From Balneolaceae bacterium (GTDB lineage Bacteria > Bacteroidota > Rhodothermia > Balneolales > Balneolaceae), in NCBI GenBank assembly GCA_007117235.1, contig SKGY01000092.1:1-12241 (forward strand): DNA of 12,241 nucleotides, in the 5' to 3' direction. Both the position numbers and the translations under genes were made by a program. This document shows positions 1 through 7,744 of the stretch, piece after piece (position 1 is the stretch's first letter; every line of letters begins with the position of its first letter). The notes under the pieces were generated by a model that saw nothing but the letters and a program-made list of their open reading frames with translations, was not told the origin of the DNA and made no database searches.

Positions 1-2240
1 CCCGGAACAGTTATTCGCTGAGCTTTTTCGTTCTCTTCCTCATCATACCAGGAGTGGAGATTGCCAAGTTCAAGAGTAGCTCTGGCAAATTCTGAAGCAG
101 ACCCAAGTGTGACAAGCGTGCCGCCGTCACGTACCCACCGTTTGATTCGTTCAATTCCGCCCTCACCAAGGTATCTCTCCATTTCAGAGCTGCTTCCAGT
201 TTCAGGAATTATCAACACATCAAATCTCTCCATCGGTGTTGAAGCAATATTGGTGGTGTTGATGATTGTGTGAGGAATATCAAAAATACGATCGAGTGTG
301 TGCCACGTCCATCCAAATGAGTAGGCATCGATAGGGTAGTTACCCAAAACGGCGATTTTGGGCTCTTTAATTCGGTTTCCTTCAATAGAACCGAGGGGAG
401 GAAAACCTGAGTCAGCTCGCCCGCTGTTTACCGCATCAACTTCCAGGTCATACTTTTCGGACAGCTCTTTCACAAGATTGTGTACTGCTTCACTATTGCC
501 ATCAGTACGAACTACAAGTGTTCCGGAGCTGTAAGCTTTTCCGTTTATTTGTGTTGGTTTATAAATAACGTTTAACCGCACTCCCTCTTTGCGCAGGGGT
601 ATGACTGTTGAAAGTGCAGCAGCCTGATTTCCATTAATCAAATAGGCGTACCCGGCAACCTGATCGGTCATGCTGTTTGGATTCCCAATAGCTTCTGTTA
701 ATCTGTCGGCGGATAGTGATCGGCCATCACTTGTGCTGAAAGCCTGTAAGTTATACATCAGTGGGAGCGACCAGGACGTGATATCGTAAAATCGTGGATT
801 TTCTGCGCGATCAATACGTTGTCTTGCCTCAGCTAAAAAATCTTCAGGGATGGGAATGTGTGGCTCAAGCAACTTTCTGATGAATGCCATTCTAGGCTGG
901 GATGCTTCAATCACAAATGTTCCTAGCCCGAAAGTTTGAGAACCGACATCATTGCCGCCACGATCTTTAACGTTTCGAAGTGATGCATCTGACGTAAGTC
1001 GATCAACTTCAATCCCGCTTCGCTGCAGTAAATTTACAACGTAAGCTACCAGATGAGGATCGCCCTCCTGTTTTATGAGATACCGAACGGTTCCGCGGCT
1101 TCCCTGTTCGATAGCATCCACATTTGACTGATAGTAATCGGAAAGAAGATCTGCTCTTCGATCAGAAGAGAGCCCGATCATGGCACGAAAAGCCGTGTAT
1201 TGCTGAAATGCAGCCTGCTCGAGAGTTCGCACGGTTCCGTCACTCATCTCCCATGCAAAACCACGCGATGATCCCTGTTCATAAAGCATTCCAACGGCTC
1301 CCTGATAGGTCATATACGATGTGAAATAAGCAGGGTAGAAGAAGTTAAAAATCTCTCGTTTTGTGTACTCCACATACTCTCTGTCAAACGCATCGGCGTG
1401 AGCCCGGCCATACTCCTCAAACCACTTTGATGTGTATGCAGGAAAAAACGGGGAGAATGGCCCGGTTGGCGGATCAACATAAAACTCGCGCTCTGAACCC
1501 ATTTCATGAGCATCAACACCAGCCTGAGGTCGCCACTGCTGCAGAATTGCAGCCCTGTTTCTTGTTTCAGGGTGAGTGTGTGCAAACCAGTCTCGGTTTA
1601 AATCAAAGTAGTAGTGGCTTGTTCGATATTTACGTCCATCCCAACCGGTGAAGTCGTTCGACCAGTCTGCAATATCCGGATTGGCATTCTTTCCCCGATG
1701 CTGATGGTTAAACTGAGCAAATGCATCGCGCCCATCCGAGTTGATCACAGGATCTGCAATGATCAATGTGTTTCGAAGATGCTCAAGAGTTTCAGGGCTG
1801 TTGTCGGTTGTGTAGTGCTCAATCATTTTCAAAACTCCTTCAGTGCCAGACAACTCAAACCCGTGAATAGATCCGCCCAGATAGAGAATTGCGGGCTGGG
1901 TTTCGATAATCTGTATAGCCTCAGCTGAACTTGTTTGTCGTGGATCGTTCAGTCGCTGAGCGTTCGCCTGAATCTCATCCAATCTTGCCTGATTTTCGGG
2001 TGAAGTTAATATAGCTGCTACCTGTAATCGATGATCAAATGTCGTTCCAATTTCCTGAAGTGAGATGCGGTCAGACGCTTCTTCGAGGTAATTTAAGTAA
2101 TCCAGTATTTGATGACTTTGAGTAATCCTGTCACCGATTTTATGACCTACAACCTCTTCAAAGGTTTTAACCTGCCCGAAAAGCTGTGCGGGTAAAAAGA
2201 GTAATACAATTAAAAGAGCAATTTTTAAAAATGAATTCAT
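1..2240 (-). CDS. Secreted M14-family zinc metallopeptidase with amidotransferase-like C-terminal domain (3' end outside window)
   Basis: Reading the minus strand from ATG at 2240 gives an unbroken frame of 746 codons to the window edge, so the C-terminus is missing. An in-frame TAA two codons upstream (2244-2246) fixes this start. Residues 1-22 form a signal peptide (MNSFLKIALLIVLLFL, then a cut near LFG/Q), so the protein is exported. The M14 zinc site is visible: His126 and Glu129 in SIHGFE, and His245 in DAHEMG. NSDGRD (167-172) and DLNRDW (213-218) supply the usual substrate-binding Asn/Arg positions. Glu321 in LYEQGSSRG fits the catalytic glutamate. From about residue 625 (KIAVLGNYPIDAYSFGWTW; FDVLIIPETGSS; WVRDGGTLVTLGSASEF) the fold resembles class I glutamine amidotransferases; such tails occur on large Bacteroidota M14 peptidases. 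It probably trims peptides or polypeptides outside the cytoplasm; the exact substrate is unknown. It is divergent from lepA. Confidence 0.9.
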   Translation of the reverse strand, partial: MNSFLKIALLIVLLFLPAQLFGQVKTFEEVVGHKIGDRITQSHQILDYLNYLEEASDRISLQEIGTTFDHRLQVAAILTSPENQARLDEIQANAQRLNDPRQTSSAEAIQIIETQPAILYLGGSIHGFELSGTEGVLKMIEHYTTDNSPETLEHLRNTLIIADPVINSDGRDAFAQFNHQHRGKNANPDIADWSNDFTGWDGRKYRTSHYYFDLNRDWFAHTHPETRNRAAILQQWRPQAGVDAHEMGSEREFYVDPPTGPFSPFFPAYTSKWFEEYGRAHADAFDREYVEYTKREIFNFFYPAYFTSYMTYQGAVGMLYEQGSSRGFAWEMSDGTVRTLEQAAFQQYTAFRAMIGLSSDRRADLLSDYYQSNVDAIEQGSRGTVRYLIKQEGDPHLVAYVVNLLQRSGIEVDRLTSDASLRNVKDRGGNDVGSQTFGLGTFVIEASQPRMAFIRKLLEPHIPIPEDFLAEARQRIDRAENPRFYDITSWSLPLMYNLQAFSTSDGRSLSADRLTEAIGNPNSMTDQVAGYAYLINGNQAAALSTVIPLRKEGVRLNVIYKPTQINGKAYSSGTLVVRTDGNSEAVHNLVKELSEKYDLEVDAVNSGRADSGFPPLGSIEGNRIKEPKIAVLGNYPIDAYSFGWTWHTLDRIFDIPHTIINTTNIASTPMERFDVLIIPETGSSSEMERYLGEGGIERIKRWVRDGGTLVTLGSASEFARATLELGNLHSWYDEEENEKAQRITVP

Positions 2241-2355
2241 CTGTTAGTTGATATGGTTAGGGTGTAAACTGCAAGTTCAGTTAGTCCTTAATGTAAATCA
2301 GCAACTTGGTTTTTATGAGAGATTGAGAACATTGTGCAGCTGTTTGGAATAGTGA

Positions 2356-2378
2356 TTTTAGTTGTAATTAAACTAAAA
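2356..2378. promoter_or_regulatory. AT-rich dyad in the peptidase/lepA divergent intergenic region
   Basis: TTTTAGTT at 2356-2363 is the exact reverse complement of AACTAAAA at 2371-2378, with a 7-nt spacer between them. The dyad sits between two divergent genes, about 116 bp from the peptidase ATG and 87 bp from the lepA ATG, a plausible operator position. No T-run or GC-rich stem supports a terminator. The region is AT-rich, so an 8-bp dyad could arise by chance. Confidence 0.25.
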
Positions 2379-2420
2379 AGTAACAAATAACATTTAAATG
2401 CAATGACCGTTTCATATTTG

Positions 2421-2428
2421 TATATTTA
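2421..2428 (+). promoter_or_regulatory. Possible -7 promoter element for the lepA operon
   Basis: TATATTTA matches the Bacteroidota -7 consensus TANNTTTG at all but the last base and lies 37-44 nt before the lepA ATG. CATATTTG at 2413-2420 overlaps the same zone and matches at all but the first base. No TTG -33 element is seen at the expected 17-23 bp spacing, so this is a weak call. Confidence 0.2.
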
Positions 2429-2464
2429 GCGCTGCTTTACAGATAGATTTTTTTACCCATTCGC

Positions 2465-4273
2465 ATGAATAACATTCGCAATTTTTGCATTATAGCTCAC
2501 ATTGATCACGGCAAATCTACACTGGCTGACCGGCTGCTTGAACGTACCGGCACAATCAGTGAAAGAGAGATGCAGGAGCAGGTACTTGATGACATGGATC
2601 TCGAAAGAGAGCGTGGTATCACAATTAAAAGTCATGCTATTCGCATGGAGTATACCCGCCCAAATAAAGAGAAATACATTTTTAACCTTATCGACACACC
2701 GGGTCACGTTGATTTCGCATACGAAGTATCGCGTGCACTAAAAGCTTGCGAAGGCGCCATTCTTGTTGTGGATGCCGCTCAGGGTGTTGAAGCTCAAACC
2801 ATTTCAAATCTTTATCAGGCTATTGATCAGGGACTGGAGATAGTACCTGTGCTCAATAAAATTGACCTGCCGGGTGCAGATCCGGAGGCTATCAGTCAGC
2901 AAATAGTAGATCTGATCGGCTGCGACCATGAAGATATTCTTCAGGTTTCGGGTAAGACAGGTGCCGGTGTAGAGGAGTTGTTGGAAGAGATCGTTCATCG
3001 TGTACCGGCGCCAAAGATGGAAGCAGACAAACCACTTAAAGCGCTCATTTTTGACTCTATTTTTAATACGTACCGCGGTTCCATTGTTTACGTACGCGTT
3101 ATGCAAGGCACTTTAAAGAAAGGCGATGATATTTTCTTTATGGCAACCGGGAAACAGTATACAGCTGAAGAGATTGGATTCTTGAAGCTTAAAAAAGAAC
3201 CCGCAAATGAATTAAAAGCGGGTGATGTGGGGTACGTGGTTGGTAGTGTGAAATCACTTCAGGACGCTCGTGTCGGTGATACACTAACTCACGCCAAAAA
3301 AGGAGCAACTGAACCAATTCCGGGATATCAGGAGTCAAAACCAATGGTATTTAGTGGGATTTTTCCAACTAACTCAGAAGAATTTGAAGACTTGAGAAGC
3401 GCCCTGGAAAAACTCCAGTTAAATGATGCGTCATTGTCCTATCAACCTGAAACATCAAAGGCTCTGGGGTTTGGGTTCAGAGCCGGATTTTTGGGAATGC
3501 TTCACATGGAGATAGTGCAGGAGCGACTTGACAGAGAGTTCAATATCGATATCATCACTACTGTACCGAACGTGCAGTATGAGGTTGATGTGAACTTCAA
3601 GGGTGAACGCGGTCGCCGCAAGGTTGACAACCCAAGTGAAATGCCGGATGCCGGGAAAATCGAAACGGTATGGGAGCCGTATATCAAAGCAAGTATCATT
3701 ACTCCGGCTGATTATATCGGTCCTATTATGAAACTGTGTCAGGATAAGCGTGGCGTATATAAGAATCAGACGTTCATGCAGGGTAACAGAGTAGAGATTG
3801 TTTACGAACTGCCAATGGCAGAAGTGGTATTCGATTTCTATGACAGGCTAAAAAGTGGCACCCGCGGATATGCATCACTTGATTATGAAATGCTCGATTA
3901 CCGAAAAGGAGATTTGGTGCGACTTGATATACTCCTAAATGGTGAACCGGTAGATGCTCTCTCAAGTATTACACACAGAGATAAAGCCTATGAACAAGGG
4001 CGGAAAATATGTTCGAAATTAAAGGAACTTATTCCGCGTCAACAGTATGAAGTAGCGGTGCAGGCCGCCATCGGATCACGGGTTATTTCGCGTGATACGA
4101 TTCGTGCACTTCGCAAAGATGTAACCGCAAAATGCTATGGCGGCGACATTTCTCGTAAACGAAAATTGATTGAAAAACAGAAAGAAGGTAAGAAGAGAAT
4201 GAAGCAGGTTGGTTCTGTTGAAATTCCTCAGGAAGCTTTTCTCGCTGTTCTTTCAATGGATGATGATGACTAA
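2465..4273 (+). CDS. lepA: Elongation factor 4 (LepA), ribosomal back-translocase GTPase
   Basis: A complete 602-residue protein, close to the family's usual length of about 600. The GTPase motifs are intact: P-loop AHIDHGKST (11-19), switch I region with RGIT (50-53), DTPGH (77-81, with the catalytic His81), NKID (131-134) and SGKTG (162-166). The C-terminal half carries LepA-specific stretches such as [15 protein letters not shown] and the basic [25 protein letters not shown] tail region near residues 565-589, followed by an acidic DDDD end. LepA binds the ribosome and is linked to back-translocation and initiation or assembly under stress. It is the first gene of a plus-strand operon with the two following genes. 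No Shine-Dalgarno site is evident before the ATG, as usual in Bacteroidota. Confidence 0.98.
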   Translation: MNNIRNFCIIAHIDHGKSTLADRLLERTGTISEREMQEQVLDDMDLERERGITIKSHAIRMEYTRPNKEKYIFNLIDTPGHVDFAYEVSRALKACEGAILVVDAAQGVEAQTISNLYQAIDQGLEIVPVLNKIDLPGADPEAISQQIVDLIGCDHEDILQVSGKTGAGVEELLEEIVHRVPAPKMEADKPLKALIFDSIFNTYRGSIVYVRVMQGTLKKGDDIFFMATGKQYTAEEIGFLKLKKEPANELKAGDVGYVVGSVKSLQDARVGDTLTHAKKGATEPIPGYQESKPMVFSGIFPTNSEEFEDLRSALEKLQLNDASLSYQPETSKALGFGFRAGFLGMLHMEIVQERLDREFNIDIITTVPNVQYEVDVNFKGERGRRKVDNPSEMPDAGKIETVWEPYIKASIITPADYIGPIMKLCQDKRGVYKNQTFMQGNRVEIVYELPMAEVVFDFYDRLKSGTRGYASLDYEMLDYRKGDLVRLDILLNGEPVDALSSITHRDKAYEQGRKICSKLKELIPRQQYEVAVQAAIGSRVISRDTIRALRKDVTAKCYGGDISRKRKLIEKQKEGKKRMKQVGSVEIPQEAFLAVLSMDDDD

Positions 4274-4280
4274 TAAAAAT

Positions 4281-4859
4281 ATGAATTCAATTCGAAGACT
4301 TAGCTTTTTACTCGTATTACTTTTAGCTCTCAGCTCTACTGCGATTGCTCAGTTTGAAGATCCGGTCATAAAGAAAGTAGAATTTGCTGATAGAGCTCAG
4401 TTTGAGCAAAGATTCAGCAGTATCAGCTGGACCGGCCAGGGGCTCTACAATCCAACTACAATCGATCGGATTCCAACAGTGGAATTGAGATCACGATTAC
4501 AGGCTGTGTTTGGTGAGCCAACGCAAACTATCAAGGATTTGATTAACAACAATTTTAGACCGGCAAAGGCTGTTCAGTTTGAATACTGGTTTATTATTGA
4601 TGATGAAATACCGATGATGATTCTTGATCTGGACGGTCCGTTTGAAAACGGATTGGTTTATGTAGGGGCCAGCCGATATATCGATTTGATGCCGCAGGTT
4701 AAGCGAACTCTGAATCGAATGCTAATGAACGATTATGGAGAATTGGCTCCGTTCTCAGATTATTTTTTCTCCCCCGAGCGCGATCAATGGTATTTGGTTG
4801 AGTACAAGGATGGAGAGTTCAGTCATGAAACTATAGACAGACCAACCACTTTTAACTAA
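4281..4859 (+). CDS. Secreted protein of unknown function between lepA and lepB
   Basis: I do not recognise this family. From ATG 4281 it encodes 192 residues beginning with a clear Sec signal peptide (MNSIRRLSFLLVLLLALSS, then AIA/Q at about residue 24). The mature part is soluble-looking, mixed alpha/beta, rich in aromatic and acidic residues, with YWFIIDDEIPMMILDLDGP in the middle and no cysteines or obvious catalytic motif. The frame stays open upstream into lepA, with ATGs at 4260, 4263 and 4266 that would overlap the lepA stop by 8-14 nt. I chose 4281 because it puts the basic and hydrophobic signal parts directly at the N-terminus, 7 nt after the lepA stop. Tight spacing on both sides (13 nt to lepB) implies co-transcription. 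The likely location is the periplasm. Confidence 0.8.
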   Translation: MNSIRRLSFLLVLLLALSSTAIAQFEDPVIKKVEFADRAQFEQRFSSISWTGQGLYNPTTIDRIPTVELRSRLQAVFGEPTQTIKDLINNNFRPAKAVQFEYWFIIDDEIPMMILDLDGPFENGLVYVGASRYIDLMPQVKRTLNRMLMNDYGELAPFSDYFFSPERDQWYLVEYKDGEFSHETIDRPTTFN

Positions 4860-4872
4860 TTAAATACAACAG

Positions 4873-5967
4873 TTGGCTCGTAAAAAAGACCTTACCAAAA
4901 AAGAGAGCTTTTGGGAAAAGCTCAAATCAGATAAAAATAATTCTGAATCAGAAAAGGCAAAGCATTGGGCCAGAGAGTGGCTTGATGCTTTAGTTTGGGC
5001 AGCTATAGCCGCAATCATTCTTCGAACATTTTTCTTTGGAGCGTATCGTATTCCTACTCCCTCTATGGAAAAAACTTTGCTGACGGGCGACTTTCTTATT
5101 GTTACCAAGCTTGCATACGGGCCACGTACACCAATGACTCTCTCCGTACCGTTCACTGACATCTATGTTCCGGGAGTTAACCTCCCTTGGTTTAGGATTC
5201 CGGGTTATTCTGAGATTGAACGGAATGACATTGTTGTCTTTAACTACCCTGTTGATATAGCTCCGATCTCAACTAAAACGAACTATATAAAACGGGCAGT
5301 TGGCATGCCGGGTGATCGCCTTGAAATTCGTGATAAGCTGCTGTATGTAAATGGTGAGCAATCAGAGAACTACGAAACACTGATGTACAACTACAGGGTG
5401 AGGTCACTGGATAGAATCCGTCTTAGCACGGCTAAAGTTAGAGAAGCGGGTGGATCGGTATTGCAGAGTAATAACAGTGATCATATTATAAATATGACTC
5501 CCGGCTTAGCTGAGGAGATGAGTAACTGGTCTGAAATTGAAAGTGTTGAGTTTTTCCTTTTGCCCGAACAGCAAGACATTTTCAGCCGACGTGGTTTTAA
5601 CTTCTCTCGTGGATTTACCAATCATGATAATATGGGGGAGTTTACTATACCCTATAGCGGACAGGAGGTAGAATTGACACGAGAAAACTGGCATATCTAT
5701 CAGGATATACTTGAGAGATATGAGCGTAATAGTGTTCAGCGTGATGGTGATCAGTTTACCATAAATGGTGAGGAGACAAACTTATATACCATTCAAAAAG
5801 ACTATTATTTCATGATGGGAGATAATCGTGATGATAGTGAAGATAGCCGGTACTGGGGTTTTGTACCTGATGATCACGTAATAGGTAAAGCCGGAATCAT
5901 CTATTTCTCATGGGACGGCGAACGCTGGTTGCCAAGGTTTAATCGAATTTTGAATCTAATTCATTAA
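4873..5967 (+). CDS. lepB: Signal peptidase I (S26 family, Bacteroidota type with large insertion)
   Basis: A 364-residue membrane protease that cuts signal peptides from exported proteins. One N-terminal membrane segment (about 36-56) is followed by the catalytic Ser64 in PTPSMEKTL and Lys140 in YIKRAVGMPGDRLEI, together the Ser/Lys dyad. The later conserved boxes MMGDNRDDSEDSRYWGFVP (314-332) and IGKAGIIYFSWD (337-348) complete the S26 signature. Between boxes (about 165-310) is an extra region of roughly 140 residues absent from short SPases; insertions of this kind are common in Bacteroidota. The start is TTG: TAA at 4861-4863 is in frame upstream, and the next ATG is the residue after the catalytic serine. 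It follows the unknown secreted gene by 13 nt, in a lepA-x-lepB operon. Confidence 0.97.
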   Translation: MARKKDLTKKESFWEKLKSDKNNSESEKAKHWAREWLDALVWAAIAAIILRTFFFGAYRIPTPSMEKTLLTGDFLIVTKLAYGPRTPMTLSVPFTDIYVPGVNLPWFRIPGYSEIERNDIVVFNYPVDIAPISTKTNYIKRAVGMPGDRLEIRDKLLYVNGEQSENYETLMYNYRVRSLDRIRLSTAKVREAGGSVLQSNNSDHIINMTPGLAEEMSNWSEIESVEFFLLPEQQDIFSRRGFNFSRGFTNHDNMGEFTIPYSGQEVELTRENWHIYQDILERYERNSVQRDGDQFTINGEETNLYTIQKDYYFMMGDNRDDSEDSRYWGFVPDDHVIGKAGIIYFSWDGERWLPRFNRILNLIH

Positions 5968-5970
5968 ATA

Positions 5971-6003
5971 GACGAGAGACAGGAGACAAGAGAGTAGAGA
6001 GGT
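5971..6003 (+). repeat. Degenerate 7-bp tandem repeat, left flank of the four-helix-bundle cassette
   Basis: Starting at 5976 the plus strand reads as four consecutive 7-nt units that all begin GAGA (GAGACAG, GAGACAA, then a GAGAGTA unit and a GAGAGGT unit), preceded by a partial unit. It starts four bases after the lepB stop. A related array lies at 6530-6571 in the opposite orientation. Confidence 0.6.
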
Positions 6004-6020
6004 AAGATTAAGGATGAAAA

Positions 6021-6063
6021 TAATGGCAGAAATTTTACCAAAGGCTTCGAAATTCTGCCATTA
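6021..6063 (-). terminator. Hairpin between convergent lepB and four-helix-bundle genes
   Basis: TAATGGCAGAA at 6021-6031 pairs perfectly with TTCTGCCATTA at 6053-6063 (11 bp). One bulged A allows three more A/T pairs. On the minus strand the stem is followed by TTTTCATCC, and it begins 8 nt after the four-helix-bundle stop, so it best serves as that gene's terminator. It may also stop lepB transcripts, although no T-run follows on the plus side. Confidence 0.55.
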
Positions 6064-6071
6064 ATTTAAAT

Positions 6072-6431
6072 TCACTCTCCTGTTCGTTTATTTTTTTCAA
6101 GCGAATAAATCATCTTTTGAATTTCATGCAGTTCCTTGACAAAATCACTGAAATTAATTGCAGTTAAATAGCTCAGGTTTTTAGCTATTATAACTTGAGT
6201 TTCCAATTCACATGCAGAACCGTATGCAATTCTAAGATACTTAGCGAATTCTTTGTTTGATTGTCTTCCCGCACCTTCCGCAATGTTTGAACCAATAGAA
6301 ACCGCAGAGCGTCTCATTTGGGACGTTAAGCTATAAATCTCGCTCTTGGGAAAAGAAGAAGAGATTTTATAGGTATTAGTGGCAAGTTCAATTGATCGGT
6401 TCCAAATAGATAATTTTCTAAAATCATTCAT
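6072..6431 (-). CDS. Four-helix-bundle protein (S23 / 23S rRNA intervening-sequence protein family)
   Basis: 119 residues from ATG 6431. The family pattern is clear: an N-terminal DFRKLSIWNRSIELA, then FPKSEIYSLTSQMRRSAVSIGSNIAEG (27-53) and KEFAKYLRIAYGSACELETQ (60-79), closing with a long amphipathic helix. Relatives were first seen as ORFs inside 23S rRNA intervening sequences; many others are free-standing, and the Avd accessory protein of diversity-generating retroelements has the same basic basket-like fold. The function of free-standing copies is unknown; a basic surface suggests nucleic-acid binding. The frame extends upstream to an ATG at 6485, but those 18 residues are not family-like, so 6431 is preferred. 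No rRNA, reverse transcriptase or variable repeat is nearby. The gene faces lepB and lies downstream of rlmN on the same strand, within heptamer repeats, and is AT-richer than its neighbours. Confidence 0.9.
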   Translation of the reverse strand: MNDFRKLSIWNRSIELATNTYKISSSFPKSEIYSLTSQMRRSAVSIGSNIAEGAGRQSNKEFAKYLRIAYGSACELETQVIIAKNLSYLTAINFSDFVKELHEIQKMIYSLEKNKRTGE

Positions 6432-6529
6432 AACTGTTCGTTTTAATGATGGTTTGCTAACATTAGTATGAGCTAAAATCAGCAATTTCCTTACAGAATG
6501 ATTTCAAAAAAGTTAACTACACTAATAAG

Positions 6530-6571
6530 TTATCTATACTCTATACTCTATACTCTCATATCTCAAGACTC
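6530..6571 (-). repeat. Degenerate 7-bp tandem repeat, right flank of the cassette (overlaps rlmN 3' end)
   Basis: On the plus strand CTATACT occurs three times in perfect tandem (6534-6554). Read on the minus strand from 6571, six 7-nt units follow one another, including GAGATAT, GAGAGTA and two TAGAGTA units. The GAGAGTA unit is shared with the left array. The first nine bases (6571-6563) fall inside the end of rlmN, including its TGA stop. Confidence 0.65.
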
Positions 6572-7681
6572 CTTAGCCAAACTTTTCCCTTTCTCCTGTC
6601 CTTCCCGAATAGCTAGTTGCCCACAACCGGCATCAATATCATCACCTCGGCTTCGGCGAACCGTTGCGGTAATGTCTTTATTGGCGAGTATCTTCATAAA
6701 CTGATTCAGCCTAACTTCTCTTGCACGTTTTAAAGTAACTCCTGCTACGTTGTTGTACATGATGATATTTACTTTAGATGGCACCCATCGCGCAATTTTT
6801 ACCAGATTGATTGCATCTTGACGGGTGTCATTGAATTCATCAAAAAGCAGGTATTCGTAGGTAAGGGGCTTTTCAGTTTTGTTGAAATAGTATTTTACAG
6901 CCTCTTCAAGTTTTTCAAGATTCAGCGATTCATTGATCGGCATAATCTTATTCCGTTTTTCGTCGTCAGCGGCGTGCAGGGAGATTGCCAGGTTCACACC
7001 CGTCTCTTCATCCGCGAGCTGTTTAATCTGCTTTGTGAGGCCCACAGTAGACACGGTTATTCGTCTTGGAGAGAGATCAATCCCTAATGGATCAGAAATG
7101 ATTTTTGCTGACTCTACCACCGCCTTGTAGTTATGAAGTGGTTCACCCATCCCCATGTAAACTATATTTGTGATTTTCTTGCCATAACGCTCTTCGGCCA
7201 GTTCATTGATGATCTGAACCTGGTCAACAATTTCACCGTGGGTAAGGCTTCGGAAGTAGCCCATCTTGCCTGTTGCACAGAATGAGCAGCCGAACATACA
7301 GCCCACCTGAGATGATACACAAACCGTTAATCGGTTAGCGGCACCATCGGGGAAAAAGTCGGGAATGAGTACGGCCTCTACCTTGTAATCGTTTGGGTCA
7401 TCAAGCTGAAAAAGAAATTTGATGGTTCCATCAGTAGACTCCTGCTTGCTGAATACTGAAATTCGTTTTACCTCAGCCAGCTCATTAAGCTTTGCTCTGA
7501 GATCTTTTGACAAATTTGTCATTTCATCAAACGAAGAAGCACCTTTTTGATAGAGCCACTGGAATACCTGATCAGATCGGTATGAGGCGAGCTCTAACCC
7601 CTCAAGATAGCTGGTTAGATCCTCTTTGGTCAGAGATTTCAGGTCTGTTTTATTTTGTGCTTTTTTGGCTGCTAAATACAT
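6563..7681 (-). CDS. rlmN: Dual-specificity RNA methyltransferase RlmN (23S rRNA A2503 / tRNA A37, C2)
   Basis: A 372-residue radical-SAM enzyme that adds a methyl group at C2 of A2503 in 23S rRNA and A37 in some tRNAs. The 4Fe-4S cluster cysteines are Cys128, Cys132 and Cys135 in VGCMFGCSFCATGKMG. Cys121 (in TVCVSSQ) aligns with E. coli Cys118, and Cys353 in DIDAGCGQLA aligns with the methyl-carrying Cys355, so both mechanistic cysteines are present. GMGEP (177-181) and the SAM-binding ISLHA (233-237) are intact. The N-terminal RNA-binding part (LEGLELASYRSDQVFQWLYQKG) is typical. The ATG at 7681 gives the expected N-terminal length. The C-terminal tail EGQEKGKSLAKES is charged, and its last codons lie in the heptamer repeat. 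The outer-membrane protein gene ends 63 bp upstream on the same strand; co-transcription is possible. Confidence 0.97.
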   Translation of the reverse strand: MYLAAKKAQNKTDLKSLTKEDLTSYLEGLELASYRSDQVFQWLYQKGASSFDEMTNLSKDLRAKLNELAEVKRISVFSKQESTDGTIKFLFQLDDPNDYKVEAVLIPDFFPDGAANRLTVCVSSQVGCMFGCSFCATGKMGYFRSLTHGEIVDQVQIINELAEERYGKKITNIVYMGMGEPLHNYKAVVESAKIISDPLGIDLSPRRITVSTVGLTKQIKQLADEETGVNLAISLHAADDEKRNKIMPINESLNLEKLEEAVKYYFNKTEKPLTYEYLLFDEFNDTRQDAINLVKIARWVPSKVNIIMYNNVAGVTLKRAREVRLNQFMKILANKDITATVRRSRGDDIDAGCGQLAIREGQEKGKSLAKES

Positions 7682-7744
7682 GCCTTAAAGATACGAATGA
7701 TGTGAAGCAATCGATAGGGGATAAGAAAAGGTAGATTCAGTGTA

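Larger units (their letters stand above)
5976..6571. other. Candidate repeat-bounded four-helix-bundle cassette
   Basis: The unit consists of a left heptamer array, a hairpin, the four-helix-bundle gene and a right heptamer array. The arrays form an imperfect inverted repeat: 5976-6001 reversed and complemented matches 6546-6571 at 20 of 26 positions by hand alignment. The interior gene is AT-richer (about 36% GC by hand count over 6121-6420) than sampled lines of rlmN (45-52%). I infer a separately acquired unit. No transposase is present, no target-site duplication was identified, and the repeats are low in complexity, so mobility is not shown. Confidence 0.35.

Noticed and set aside
61..1928. 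Small plus-strand open frames opposite the M14 peptidase
   Set aside because: They lie fully within a continuous, motif-rich minus-strand gene and show no family features of their own.
4209..4280. Longer start of the secreted protein within lepA
   Set aside because: It would bury the signal peptide behind 24 extra residues and overlap lepA by 65 nt; ATG 4281 gives a canonical signal peptide.
6072..6431. Avd-like protein as part of a diversity-generating retroelement
   Set aside because: The fold family overlaps, but no reverse transcriptase, template repeat or variable repeat is visible in the window.
6432..6485. 18-residue N-terminal extension of the four-helix-bundle protein
   Set aside because: The added residues do not fit the family, whose members start near the DFRKL motif.
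7686..7693. TATCTTTA on the minus strand as an rlmN promoter
   Set aside because: It lies only 4 nt before the rlmN ATG and has a TTG only 14 bp away, so both the leader and the spacing are wrong.
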